A stretch of 64,000 bases of DNA, taken from assembly GCF_900110855.1 (NCBI RefSeq), contig NZ_FOFA01000004.1, positions 302,616 to 366,615 of the forward strand. The letters are read 5' to 3'. The position numbers and the translations under genes were made by a program. Positions 41,194 to 49,666 of this stretch are shown in pieces. Numbering within the stretch: the first letter of the stretch is position 1; each line of letters starts with the position of its first letter. The notes under the pieces are model-generated. The model was not told where the DNA came from and did no database searches. It saw only the letters and a list, made by a program, of their open reading frames with translations. This DNA comes from Microlunatus flavus (lineage in GTDB: Bacteria; Actinomycetota; Actinomycetes; Propionibacteriales; Propionibacteriaceae).

Positions 41194-41625
41194 TCAGGCA
41201 CGCTCGGCCGACGACGGCTGGGCGTCGCGCAGCAGCTGGGCCACGACCGCGGGCAGCCGGACCGGGTCGACCGGGTGCCCGACCACGCCGTCGGCCCGCG
41301 ACCAGGTCGCGAGCCAGGCGTCGTCGGGACGGCCGGTGAGCACGAGCACCGGCGGGCAGCGCCGGATCTCGTCCTTGAGCTGGCGGCAGAGCCCCATCCC
41401 GCCCGGCACGGCCTCGCCGTCGAGGATCGCGAGGTCGACGCCGCCACGGTCCATAGCGGTGAGCACCGCCGGCTGGGTCGCGACCTCCTCGACCCGTACG
41501 GGGGGCAGGTCCCGGGCGACGCGCCGGCCGAGGGCCAGGCGGACGTCCTCGCGGGTGCGCCGGTTGGACGAGTAGAGCAGCACGGTCAGGGCGCCGGGCG
41601 CGTCTGGTCCGGGGTGGCTGCTCAT
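41194..41625 (-). CDS. Receiver-like protein (CheY type)
   Basis: 143-residue single receiver-like domain. The phospho-acceptor Asp is in VDLAILDGEAVPGG, and a hydroxyl follows in VLVLTGRPDDAW; the N-terminal acidic pair is replaced (LLYSSNRRTRED), so it may not bind metal or be phosphorylated. No output domain. It is in one transcription unit with trpD. ATG 41625 has AGGAGAG at good distance. The pairing with trpD recurs in actinomycetes, as I recall, but the role is unknown. Confidence 0.78.
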   Translation of the reverse strand: MSSHPGPDAPGALTVLLYSSNRRTREDVRLALGRRVARDLPPVRVEEVATQPAVLTAMDRGGVDLAILDGEAVPGGMGLCRQLKDEIRRCPPVLVLTGRPDDAWLATWSRADGVVGHPVDPVRLPAVVAQLLRDAQPSSAERA

Positions 41626-41705
41626 CTGGGCTCTCCTGCATCGGCTCGGGGTGCTACGGGTCTGGGTGCGGTGGGTGCGGCCCGCGGGCGCGACGAGCCG
41701 CGTGC

Positions 41706-41734
41706 AGCCTAGTGCCCGTCGCCGCGCTGGAGTC
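41706..41734 (-). promoter_or_regulatory. Candidate promoter for the receiver-trpD unit
   Basis: On the minus strand, GACTCC (41729-41734) and TAGGCT (41706-41711) are 17 bases apart. The -10 is good and the -35 weak. The leader would be about 75 bases. Confidence 0.4.
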
Positions 41735-41884
41735 CGCGCCGGACACGCGCCACGCCAGCGGGTCCGTCCGGGCCCCGCCCGGCGCCGATCCACGATCCGT
41801 CCGCGTTCTTCCCGACCGGTCATGCCCGACTCCGGGGTCGTGCGCACAGTTGGGTCACAGCCGTCTCCACGGACACGCCCAGCC

Positions 41885-41913
41885 GTGACCCCTGTGGCAT
41901 CTGTGGACATAAT
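41885..41913 (+). promoter_or_regulatory. Leaderless promoter of ctaE
   Basis: GTGACC (41885-41890), 17 bases, then CATAAT (41908-41913), only 6 bases before GTG 41920. Spacing and sequence fit a sigma-A promoter starting transcription at or next to the start codon. Confidence 0.65.
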
Positions 41914-41919
41914 GACCCC

Positions 41920-42630
41920 GTGGCCATGCACACCCACAGCGTCACCGGCTCCATGACGAAGCCGGCCAGTGCGCTGCACCCCATCCCCCAGTCGCGTCTC
42001 TACGGGCGCGCCGGCAGGCCGGACGCCGTCGCCGTGGGCACGATCATCTGGCTGGCCTCGGAGCTCATGTTCTTCGCGGCCCTGTTCGCCGCGTACTTCA
42101 CCATCCGCAACGTGACCTTCGCCCAGGCGGCGCAGGCGAACGTCCCGGCGCTGTGGGACGTCGAGACGGCCCGGCTGAACATCCCGTTCGCCATCGCGAA
42201 CACCGCGGTGCTGGTGTCGAGCTCGTTCACCTGCCAGATGGGCGTCTTCGCCGCCGAGCGCGGCCAGGTCGGCCGCACCGGGTCGGCGCTCGACTTCACC
42301 AGGTGGGGCCTGCGCGAGTGGTACTACCTGACGTTCGGCCTCGGCGCCTTCTTCATCGCCGGCCAGACCTTCGAGTACGCGACGCTCTTCCACGAGAACC
42401 TGACGCTGGCCACGAACGCGTACGGCTCGGTCTTCTTCCTGGCCACGGGCTTCCACGGCCTCCACGTGACCGGCGGGCTCATCGCCTTCCTCTTCGTCCT
42501 CGGGCGTACGTTCCTGGCCCGCACCTTCACCCACGAGCAGGCGGTCACGGCGGTCGTCGTGTCGTACTACTGGCACTTCGTCGACATCGTGTGGATCGCG
42601 CTGTTCGGCGTGATCTACCTCCTGCGCTGA
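41920..42630 (+). CDS. ctaE: Cytochrome c oxidase subunit III
   Basis: Membrane subunit of the aa3-type terminal oxidase, 236 residues with five helices as in actinobacteria. Typical phrases: [32 protein letters not shown] and [14 protein letters not shown]. Together with the QcrCAB genes downstream it belongs to the bc1-aa3 supercomplex. GTG 41920 is leaderless, under the promoter at 41885. Subunits I, II and IV are not in this window. The order ctaE-qcrC-qcrA-qcrB is the conserved actinobacterial order. Confidence 0.96.
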   Translation: MAMHTHSVTGSMTKPASALHPIPQSRLYGRAGRPDAVAVGTIIWLASELMFFAALFAAYFTIRNVTFAQAAQANVPALWDVETARLNIPFAIANTAVLVSSSFTCQMGVFAAERGQVGRTGSALDFTRWGLREWYYLTFGLGAFFIAGQTFEYATLFHENLTLATNAYGSVFFLATGFHGLHVTGGLIAFLFVLGRTFLARTFTHEQAVTAVVVSYYWHFVDIVWIALFGVIYLLR

Positions 42631-42732
42631 ACCACCCCGACGGGTGACTCGGGGGTCACACGAGAAGCTCGCATCCACCCCCGGACCCACAACTGAATCC
42701 ATGACGTAGCACCGACAGAGGGGTTCGATCCA

Positions 42733-43551
42733 GTGGCATTCCTGGCAGCACGACGGCGGCACCCAGCAGCGCGGGTGCTGCTCCTGCTGCTCGCCCTGTT
42801 CGTCATGGGGGCTCTGTCGACCCTCCTGGCGCCCAGCCAGCAGTCGTCGGCCGACACCGGCACCAGCCAGCAGGTCACCGAGGGCAAGGCGCTCTTCACC
42901 GTGCAGTGCGCCTCCTGCCACGGCCTCAACGGCGAGGGCCAGACGACGGCCGTCATCCAGGGCCCGCCGCTGGCCGGCGTCGGCGCCGCCTCGGTCGACT
43001 TCCAGGTGGGCACCGGCCGCATGCCGATGGCCCAGGGCGGCGTCGAGCAGGCCCCGGTCCACCCGGTCCGCTTCACCCCCGAGGAGATCGCGGCCCTCGC
43101 CGCGTACGTGGCGACGCTCGGCCCCGGCCCGGCGATCCCCAACCCCGAGGAGTACGACACCGCGGGTGTCAGCCAGGAAGACATCGCCCGCGGCGGCGAG
43201 CTCTTCCGCACCAACTGCTCCGCGTGCCACAACTTCGAGGGCGCCGGCGGCGCGCTGCCGGGCGGCAAGTACGCGCCCTCGCTGCTGGACACGCAGAACG
43301 TGCACATCTACGAGGCCATGGTCACCGGCCCGCAGCAGATGCCCGTCTTCAACGACGACGTGCTGCGTCCCGAGGACAAGAAGGCGATCATCGCCTACCT
43401 GAACGACCTGCACTCGCGTCCCAACCAGGGCGGCCTGAACCTCGGCGGCCTGGGCCCGGTCAGCGAGGGCCTGTGGGGCTGGATCATCGGCCTCGGTTCG
43501 CTCATGTTCTTCGCGATCTGGATCGCGGCCAAGGGGGTCAAGGCGAAGTGA
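42733..43551 (+). CDS. qcrC: Diheme cytochrome c subunit of bc1 complex
   Basis: Membrane-anchored diheme cytochrome c that replaces a soluble cytochrome c in actinobacteria and passes electrons from the Rieske protein to the oxidase. 272 residues: N-terminal hydrophobic segment (about 12-33), heme sites Cys59-x2-Cys62-His63 and Cys162-x2-Cys165-His166, and a C-terminal anchor (WGWIIGLGSLMFFAIWIAA). GTG 42733 has AGAGGGG about 10 bases upstream. Its stop overlaps the qcrA start, so the three qcr genes are coupled. Confidence 0.96.
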   Translation: MAFLAARRRHPAARVLLLLLALFVMGALSTLLAPSQQSSADTGTSQQVTEGKALFTVQCASCHGLNGEGQTTAVIQGPPLAGVGAASVDFQVGTGRMPMAQGGVEQAPVHPVRFTPEEIAALAAYVATLGPGPAIPNPEEYDTAGVSQEDIARGGELFRTNCSACHNFEGAGGALPGGKYAPSLLDTQNVHIYEAMVTGPQQMPVFNDDVLRPEDKKAIIAYLNDLHSRPNQGGLNLGGLGPVSEGLWGWIIGLGSLMFFAIWIAAKGVKAK

Positions 43552-44654
43552 CGGATCTCGAGCGCAGCTCCTCGGCCGGCGACGGCCGCAGCAGCAACGG
43601 TGCGGAGCTCGACCTGCACCCGGAGCCGCAGTACCCGGTGAACGACCCGGGCCACCCCGAGCACCTGCCGCGGCTCACCGACGTCGACGAGAAGGCCGCC
43701 GACCGGGCCACCCGTCAGGTCGCGACGATGTTCGGCATCGTCCCTGTCCTGGCGATCGGCTTCGCGGTCGTCTACTTCGCGATGCCGCGGACGATGTACA
43801 TCGACTTCGGCTTCCTGCACGTCAACCTGCAGCACGTGCTGCTCGGCGTGACCGCGGGCATGTCGCTCCTCCTCATCGGCGTCGGCGCCGTGCAGTGGGC
43901 GCGCCAGCTGATGGACGACCACGAGATGGTCGACTACCGCCACAGCGCCGCCTCGGACCGCGACGACCGCGAGTACGTCATCACCGAGCTCCAGAAGGGC
44001 ACCGAGGAGTCGAAGATCACCCGGCGCAAGGTGCTCGGCCGCAGCCTCGTCGGCGCACTGGCCGCCATGGGGATCCCGCTGGTCGTCAGCTTCGCCGACC
44101 TCGGCCCCTGGCCGACCAAGAAGCGTCGCGCCGCGACCATCGAGACCACGATCTGGGCCGAGGGCGTCCGGCTCGTCAACGACGTCACGTACCTCCCGAT
44201 CAAGGCCTCCGACATCGAGATCGGCCAGCTGGTCAACGGCCAGCCCGAGAACCTCAAGGACCTCGAGGGCACCGCGTTCCTCCAGGCCAAAGCCAAGTCC
44301 TCGATCATCGTGGTCCGGATGGACCCCAACACGATCAGCATCCCGGCCTCGCGCCAGGACTGGCAGGTCGGCGGGATCCTGTGCTACTCGAAGATCTGCA
44401 CCCACGTCGGCTGCCCGATCAGCCTGTGGGAGCAGCAGACGCACCACCTCCTGTGCCCCTGCCACCAGTCGACCTTCGACCTCGGCAACTCGGGCCTGGT
44501 GGTCTTCGGCCCGGCGGCGCGCGCGCTGCCGCAGCTGCCCATCACGGTGGACGGCGAGGGTTACCTCGTCGCCCGCAGTGGATTCACCGTCCCGGTCGGC
44601 CCGAGCTACTTCGAGCGGGACTCGCGTCACGACTTCCAGGAAGGTGACAGCTGA
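43548..44654 (+). CDS. qcrA: Rieske iron-sulfur subunit of bc1 complex
   Basis: 368 residues. Long N-terminal acidic tail, three membrane helices (the actinobacterial form, about 62-80, 92-112 and 165-185), and a periplasmic Rieske domain with cluster ligands CTHVGC and CPCHQS. It takes electrons from menaquinol and passes them to QcrC. GTG 43548 overlaps the qcrC stop (GTGA); its own stop overlaps the qcrB start. Longer frames upstream are shadows over qcrC. Confidence 0.96.
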   Translation: MTDLERSSSAGDGRSSNGAELDLHPEPQYPVNDPGHPEHLPRLTDVDEKAADRATRQVATMFGIVPVLAIGFAVVYFAMPRTMYIDFGFLHVNLQHVLLGVTAGMSLLLIGVGAVQWARQLMDDHEMVDYRHSAASDRDDREYVITELQKGTEESKITRRKVLGRSLVGALAAMGIPLVVSFADLGPWPTKKRRAATIETTIWAEGVRLVNDVTYLPIKASDIEIGQLVNGQPENLKDLEGTAFLQAKAKSSIIVVRMDPNTISIPASRQDWQVGGILCYSKICTHVGCPISLWEQQTHHLLCPCHQSTFDLGNSGLVVFGPAARALPQLPITVDGEGYLVARSGFTVPVGPSYFERDSRHDFQEGDS

Positions 44655-46444
44655 TGGCTCGTCCTGCGGCCACAGTCTCCAACGCACCGATCGTCCAGGC
44701 CGAGACGCCGAAGAAGGAGCTCGGCCCCGTCTTCAAGCGGGCCGCTCCCCCGGCCGAGTACCTGGACGAGCGCCTCGGCATCGCCAAGCTGAGCCGCCCC
44801 TTCATCCGCAAGGTGTTCCCCGACCACTGGTCGTTCCTGCTGGGTGAGGTCGCGCTCTACTCCTTCATCGTCCTGCTGCTCACGGGCGTCTTCCTCACCA
44901 TCTGGTACAAGCCCTCGATGGCCGAGGTCGAGTACGAGGGCAGCTACCAGCTGCTGCGCGGCCTCACGATGTCGCAGAGCTACGAGTCGGCCCTGCACCT
45001 GTCGTTCGACATCCGCGGCGGCCTGCTCGTCCGGCAGATCCACCACTGGGCCGCGGCGCTCTTCCTGGCCGCGATGCTCGCGCACAGCCTCCGCGTCTTC
45101 TTCACGGGCGCGTTCCGCAAGCCCCGCGAGCTCAACTGGCTCCTCGGTGTGGCGCTGATCGCGACCGGCCTGATCGAGGGCTTCGCGGGCTACTCGCTGC
45201 CCGACGACCTGCTCTCCGGGACCGGCCTGCGGTTCGTCGACGGTCTGATCCGCTCGATCCCGCTGATCGGCACCTGGGCGGAGTTCTTCGTCTTCGGCGG
45301 GGAGTTCCCCGGCGACATCATCGTGGCCCGCCTGTACATGGTCCACATCCTGCTGCTGCCGGCGATCATCCTCGGCCTGATCGCGGCCCACCTGGCGCTC
45401 GTGGTGTACCTCAAGCACACCCAGTTCCCCGGCCCGGGCCGCAACGAGACGAACGTGGTCGGCTACCCGATCTTCCCGGTCTACATGGCCAAGGCCGGCG
45501 GCTTCTTCTTCATCGTCTTCGGCGTCCTGGTCCTCATGGGCGGCCTGATGCAGATCAACCCGGTGTGGGAGTTCGGCCCGTACAATCCGGCCCAGGTCAC
45601 CGCGGGCTCGCAGCCCGACTGGTACATGGGTTTCGTCGAGGGCGCGATCCGGATCATGCCCAACTGGGAGTCGCACATCGGCGGTACGACCTGGTCGTGG
45701 AACGTCGCGATCCCGGGTCTCGGCACCATGGGTCTCTTCTTCGGCCTGATGGCCCTCTACCCCTTCATCGAGGCGTGGGTCACCAAGGACAAGACCGAGC
45801 ACCACATCCTCGACCGGCCGCGCAACGCCCCGACCCGGACGGCCTTCGGCATCGCGGCGATGACCTGCTACGCGATGCTCTGGATCGGCGGCGGCAACGA
45901 CCTCGTGGCCACGCAGTTCCACGTGTCGCTGAACGCGGTGACCTACTTCCTGCGGGTCGCGGTGTTCGTCGCCCCGGTCCTGGCCTTCATGCTCACGAAG
46001 CGGATCTGCATCGGTCTGCAGCGCTCCGACGAGGAGCGGCTGCTGCACGGTGCCGAGTCCGGCATCATCGAGCGCGACCCGTCCGGCTCGTACGCCGAGC
46101 GGCACCGCCCGATCAGCCAGGGCGAGGCCTACACGCTGACCCAGCACCGCCAGAACGCGGCGCTGATGCCGGCCGAGTCCGACGAGGACCTGTCCGACGG
46201 TCAGCTGCGCCGGGAGAACCTGCGCCGTCGCGCCGGCCGGTTCTACTTCATCGACGACCTGCGCAAGCCGACCCGCGCCGAGCTCGAGGCCGCCGCGCAC
46301 CACGGTGACGGCGACGGGCACGACGCCATCGGCGACGGGCACGACGGTCACAACGGGAACGGCCACAACGGCAACGGGAACGGCCACCACTCGATCGAGG
46401 CCGGGGCCACCACCTCGGGTGCGATCCCGAGCCAGACCCAGTAG
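44654..46444 (+). CDS. qcrB: Cytochrome b subunit of bc1 complex
   Basis: Quinol-oxidising cytochrome b, 596 residues. Heme b ligands are in RQIHHWAAALF...AHSLR and MVHILLLPAII...AAHLAL, and the quinol-site PEWY motif is PDWY, as usual in actinobacteria. The C-terminal extension beyond the last helix is long (about 140 residues) and ends in a His/Gly/Asn/Asp-rich tract (GDGHDGHNGNGHNGNGNGHH), possibly metal binding. ATG 44654 overlaps the qcrA stop. A clear terminator lies 22 bases after the stop. QcrB is the target of Q203-type inhibitors in mycobacteria. Confidence 0.96.
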   Translation: MARPAATVSNAPIVQAETPKKELGPVFKRAAPPAEYLDERLGIAKLSRPFIRKVFPDHWSFLLGEVALYSFIVLLLTGVFLTIWYKPSMAEVEYEGSYQLLRGLTMSQSYESALHLSFDIRGGLLVRQIHHWAAALFLAAMLAHSLRVFFTGAFRKPRELNWLLGVALIATGLIEGFAGYSLPDDLLSGTGLRFVDGLIRSIPLIGTWAEFFVFGGEFPGDIIVARLYMVHILLLPAIILGLIAAHLALVVYLKHTQFPGPGRNETNVVGYPIFPVYMAKAGGFFFIVFGVLVLMGGLMQINPVWEFGPYNPAQVTAGSQPDWYMGFVEGAIRIMPNWESHIGGTTWSWNVAIPGLGTMGLFFGLMALYPFIEAWVTKDKTEHHILDRPRNAPTRTAFGIAAMTCYAMLWIGGGNDLVATQFHVSLNAVTYFLRVAVFVAPVLAFMLTKRICIGLQRSDEERLLHGAESGIIERDPSGSYAERHRPISQGEAYTLTQHRQNAALMPAESDEDLSDGQLRRENLRRRAGRFYFIDDLRKPTRAELEAAAHHGDGDGHDAIGDGHDGHNGNGHNGNGNGHHSIEAGATTSGAIPSQTQ

Positions 46445-46465
46445 GCACCCCCTCGTACGACGAAC

Positions 46466-46494
46466 CGCCCCGCCTCCCTCCTGGAGGCGGGGCG
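46466..46494 (+). terminator. Rho-independent terminator of the ctaE-qcrCAB operon
   Basis: CGCCCCGCCTCC (46466-46477), five-base loop, exact complement (46483-46494), then TTTCCTTTTG. It is the best classical intrinsic terminator in the window. Confidence 0.88.
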
Positions 46495-46645
46495 TTTCCT
46501 TTTGTCCTCGCTCCGCTCGGACGCGGATCCTGCTCGAACCCTCCGCCTTCCTCTGTCGCGGTGACGACGAGAAGCGTGTCGCCACCCCTCCGTCGTCCAG
46601 GCGGAGGCGCAGGATCCGGCTCCAGCCGGTGCCCGCAGGTTCCTC

Positions 46646-46709
46646 GCACTTCCCGCAGCAGATGTCCTGCGGGGAGTGCCGGAGTTTCACGTGAACGTGA
46701 GAAACCTGG
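46646..46709. repeat. Hairpin element B (CAGAT-apex family)
   Basis: Central stem GCACTTCCCGCAG (46646-46658) pairs with CTGCGGGGAGTGC (46667-46679), 12 of 13 plus one G-T, around the eight-base loop CAGATGTC. Next to it lies the right palindrome GTTTCACGTGAACGTGAGAAAC (46684-46705). Order and apex match element A. The left palindrome is not seen. It lies in the 439-base gap after qcrB, between the terminator and the next gene; nothing else certain was found there. Confidence 0.75.
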
Positions 46710-46770
46710 GGTGCGAGCCGACGGGCGGGTAGGACTGGTGGACCGCTGACGGCAAGCAGCGCGGCCCTGT

Positions 46771-46799
46771 GCGGTTCGTCACCCCTGGTAACGAACCGC
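46771..46799. promoter_or_regulatory. 9-bp inverted repeat upstream of a membrane protein gene
   Basis: GCGGTTCGT (46771-46779) and ACGAACCGC (46791-46799) form a perfect pair 11 bases apart, about 85 bases before the ATG at 46884. It is operator-like or a small hairpin in the leader. Confidence 0.4.
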
Positions 46800-46883
46800 C
46801 GGGGCCGCCCGTTGGCGGACCTGGACGAGGGCCGCGGCGAGGACGCGCGCGCCCACCACGCCCGCACCGGAACCGACGGAGAC

Positions 46884-47768
46884 ATGAGCACCGACCTGCG
46901 CGACCCTGCCAGCAAGCCCCCCGGCGACGGGCCCTCCCCCGAGGAGAAGCCCAAGCCGGCCCTGTCCATCACCCAGGTGGTCGGGGGCGCCCTCGCCGCG
47001 ATGACGGCGGCCGCCCTCGGCTCCCGGCTGAGCGTCGCCGGGACCGTCGTCGGCGCCGCCCTCGCCAGCGTCGTCGCCGCCGTGGCGAGCGCGTTCTACA
47101 CCTCCTCGCTGCGGCGTACGAGCAAGACCGTCAGCACGGTCTGGAAGACGCGGGTGCGCCCGGACGGGCACGGCGGCACCGAGACCGTGGTCGAGGAGGT
47201 CACCGAGGACGGGACGGTCATCTCCCCCGCCACCGCGGACGACCGCACGGGCACTGCCGACCGGACCGCTCCGCTGCCCGCGACCCCGGCCGCGGGGACC
47301 GACCCGGGCCGCCTCCGGCGCACGTTCGGCTGGAAGAAGGTCGTCCTCGCCGCGGTGCTGATGTTCGCGGTCGCGGCCGCGGCCCTGACCGGCCTCGAGC
47401 TCGCGACCGGCCGCTCGCTGTCGGGCGGCACCGGAACGACGGTCGGGCAGGTGGCCGACGGCGAGAACAAGCCGGCGCCGAAGGCGAGGTCCACGCCGAC
47501 CCGGACCCGTACGCCGAGCGCGACCCCGAGCGCGAGCGCGTCGGCGAGCGCGGAGCCCACCGCCGCGCCCAGCGCCTCGGCGTCGTCGACCCCGTCGGCC
47601 CCCTCGAGCACGCCGCCGACCCCGCAGCCGAGCCCGACGAGCAGCGTGGCCCCGAGCGCGACGGCCAGCGCCGCCCCGTCCGCGACGCCGGGCACGTCGG
47701 CCGGCGCGGGCAGCGGCGTGAGCGGCGCAGGCGGCGCACGCGCGGCGGGCGGCTCAGCGACGCCCTGA
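46884..47768 (+). CDS. Actinobacterial membrane protein with Ser/Pro-rich tail
   Basis: 294 residues, family of unknown function. A cytoplasmic N terminus precedes a conserved hydrophobic hairpin (SITQVVGGALAAMTAAALGS then VAGTVVGAALASVVAAVASAFYTSSL), and a second membrane helix (VVLAAVLMFAVAAAALTGLEL) stands at about 153-173. The rest is a low-complexity Ser/Thr/Ala/Pro tail, typical of wall-spanning stalks. ATG 46884 has GGAG 3 bases upstream; a longer frame to 46812 is not needed. The tail codes contain imprecise repeats (AGCGCGAC/GCGAGCGC). Function unknown. Confidence 0.75.
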   Translation: MSTDLRDPASKPPGDGPSPEEKPKPALSITQVVGGALAAMTAAALGSRLSVAGTVVGAALASVVAAVASAFYTSSLRRTSKTVSTVWKTRVRPDGHGGTETVVEEVTEDGTVISPATADDRTGTADRTAPLPATPAAGTDPGRLRRTFGWKKVVLAAVLMFAVAAAALTGLELATGRSLSGGTGTTVGQVADGENKPAPKARSTPTRTRTPSATPSASASASAEPTAAPSASASSTPSAPSSTPPTPQPSPTSSVAPSATASAAPSATPGTSAGAGSGVSGAGGARAAGGSATP

Positions 47769-47776
47769 GCCAGGCG

Positions 47777-47801
47777 GGTCCGCTAGCATCGGGCGCGGAC
47801 C
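47777..47801 (+). promoter_or_regulatory. Inverted repeat around a -10-like site upstream of LacI gene
   Basis: GGTCCGC (47777-47783) and GCGGACC (47795-47801) flank TAGCAT (47784-47789). The layout fits autorepression of the LacI-family gene at 47853. No good -35 is seen. Confidence 0.45.
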
Positions 47802-47852
47802 GCGGCCGGCGGAGCCGTCGGACGGCGAGGTGGGACCGATGCAGGGGGACGC

Positions 47853-48857
47853 GTGAGCGCCGAGAGGCGCAGCGTGACGCGCGACGACGTGGCCCGCCAG
47901 GCCGGCGTCAGCACCGCCGTGGTGAGCTACGTCGTCAACAACGGTCCGAAGACGGTCGCGCCGGAGACCGCCGCGAAGGTCCGGCGGGCCATCGAGCTGC
48001 TGGACTACCGCCCGAACCCCAGCGCCAAGGCCCTGCGCAAGGGCTCGACCGACATCATCGGGCTCGTCCTGTCCGACGCCGACAACCCGTTCTACAGCGA
48101 GTTCGCCTCGGCCATCGGCGCCGAGGCCTTCCGCCGCGGCCGCGCCCTGATGATCGCGTCCGCACGCCACGACCTCGCGACCGAGAACCGGCTCGTCGAC
48201 GACCTGCTCGCCCGCCAGGTCGACGGGGTCATCGCGGCGAGCATCTCCCCGCACCCCGAGGAGACGTACCGGCGCTCCTTCCGCACCCCGCCGGTGGTGC
48301 TGCTCGACGCGTCGGCGCGCATCCCCGGCTTCGCCGCGGTCGGCAACGACGGCAACCACGGGGCGCGGCTGGCCGTCGACCACCTCGTGCAGGTGCACGG
48401 CCACCGGCGGGTGGGGATCGCGCTCGGCGACTGGAACGGCGTCGACCCCCGCGAGGCGGGCTGGCGCCAGGCGCTGCGCGAGGCCGGTCTCGCCGAGGGC
48501 CCGCTCGCCCGGGTGCCGTGGACCCGCGACGGCGGCTACGAGGCGGGCCGGCTGCTGCTGGACACCGACGAGCCGCCCACGGCCGTCTTCGCCTGCTCCG
48601 ACCTCCTCGCGGTCGGCATCCTGCGCGCCGCGCACGAGCGGGGGGTCGACGTCCCCGGCCAGCTCGCCGTCGTCAGCTTCGACGGGACGATGGAGGCCGA
48701 GTACTCCTGGCCGCCGCTGACCGTGGTCACGCAGCCCGTCGCCGAGATGGCCGCGGCCGCCGTCTCCTTCGCCCTCGACCCGCAGCGCCCGGCGCCCTAC
48801 GCCCAGTTCCGCGGGGAGCTCGTCGTCCGCCGATCCTGCGGCTGCGCCGTCCCGTGA
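47853..48857 (+). CDS. LacI-family transcriptional regulator
   Basis: 334 residues: helix-turn-helix DVARQAGVSTAVVSYVVNNGP, hinge helix NPSAKALRKG, then a periplasmic-binding-like ligand domain. It is a close paralogue of the regulator at 53483: the same recognition helix and the same C-terminal LVVRRSCGCA ending. The sugar ligand and targets are unknown; there is no transport or hydrolase gene next to it on this side. GTG 47853 has GGGGGA 3 bases upstream. Its stop overlaps the start of the following gene. Confidence 0.9.
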   Translation: MSAERRSVTRDDVARQAGVSTAVVSYVVNNGPKTVAPETAAKVRRAIELLDYRPNPSAKALRKGSTDIIGLVLSDADNPFYSEFASAIGAEAFRRGRALMIASARHDLATENRLVDDLLARQVDGVIAASISPHPEETYRRSFRTPPVVLLDASARIPGFAAVGNDGNHGARLAVDHLVQVHGHRRVGIALGDWNGVDPREAGWRQALREAGLAEGPLARVPWTRDGGYEAGRLLLDTDEPPTAVFACSDLLAVGILRAAHERGVDVPGQLAVVSFDGTMEAEYSWPPLTVVTQPVAEMAAAAVSFALDPQRPAPYAQFRGELVVRRSCGCAVP

Positions 48858-49549
48858 CCCGCGAGGGCGACACCTGGTCCGGGCGCCGGCTGGTGGCCGC
48901 CCTCGTCCTCGGGGGCCTGCTCGTGAACGGCCTCCAGGTCGGTGGGCTCCTCGCGCTGCGCAGCGCCCTCGACCGTCGCCAGGCGGTGAGCGACCTGCGC
49001 CTGGACGCCGCGCTCCAGACCTTCCGGCCCGCCGACCGTCCGGGCCTCGCGCAGCCGCTCGACGCGGGGACGTTCGCAGCCGACCGCAACCCGCGGACCG
49101 ACCCGGCGGCGTGCGTCCCGCTCACGGCGCTGGCCGTGCCCGGCGGGGCTCCCCCGCTCGACGGCCGCTCCTGGACCGGGGTCAACGGCCGGCCGGCGCA
49201 GCCGGTCACCCTGCTCGTCGTGCGCTACGCCGACGCGGGCGAGGCGCGCAGGGAGCTGGACCGCAAGCGCTGGGCGATGCTCCGCTGCACGACGGTGGAC
49301 GTGACGTTCCCGCCGTACGACGCGCCCGCCACCGCCTACAGCGTGCGGGAGCGGCACTGGCTGACGAGCGCGCTCGGCGGGACCGTGCGCTGGAGCCTGG
49401 TCAGCGGCGGCAAGCGCTTCGACTTCTACGTGCGCCGCCACGGGAACCTGCTCATGTGGACCTACGCCGACGACGTCAGCACCCCGGCTGTCCGCCAGCA
49501 GGTGGCCGACAGCCTGGTCGACCGGCTCGACGAGCTGGCGCACGGCTGA
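48854..49549 (+). CDS. Membrane-anchored protein of unknown function
   Basis: 231 residues. One N-terminal membrane helix (LVAALVLGGLLVNGLQVGGLLAL) and an extracytoplasmic domain with two cysteines (DPAACVPL and LRCTTVDV) and a C-terminal FYVRRHGNLLMWTYADD motif. This recalls the extracellular sensor domains of PknH type, but I cannot assert it. GTG 48854 overlaps the LacI stop (GTGA), so both are co-translated. A bidirectional terminator follows. Confidence 0.65.
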   Translation: MTREGDTWSGRRLVAALVLGGLLVNGLQVGGLLALRSALDRRQAVSDLRLDAALQTFRPADRPGLAQPLDAGTFAADRNPRTDPAACVPLTALAVPGGAPPLDGRSWTGVNGRPAQPVTLLVVRYADAGEARRELDRKRWAMLRCTTVDVTFPPYDAPATAYSVRERHWLTSALGGTVRWSLVSGGKRFDFYVRRHGNLLMWTYADDVSTPAVRQQVADSLVDRLDELAHG

Positions 49550-49592
49550 GCCGGCACCTGGGACGCGGACCGCGGCCGACCGGCACACGCCG

Positions 49593-49626
49593 AGGGGCGC
49601 CGTCCGACGGTGCGGACGGCGCCCCT
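49593..49626. terminator. 14-bp perfect stem between convergent operons
   Basis: AGGGGCGCCGTCCG (49593-49606), loop ACGGTG, exact complement (49613-49626). It lies 43 bases after the membrane protein stop and 40 bases from the solute-binding-protein stop. Confidence 0.75.
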
Positions 49627-49666
49627 GGCTACGAGCTGGCGCGGACGGGGCAGGGCCCCGGACGGG

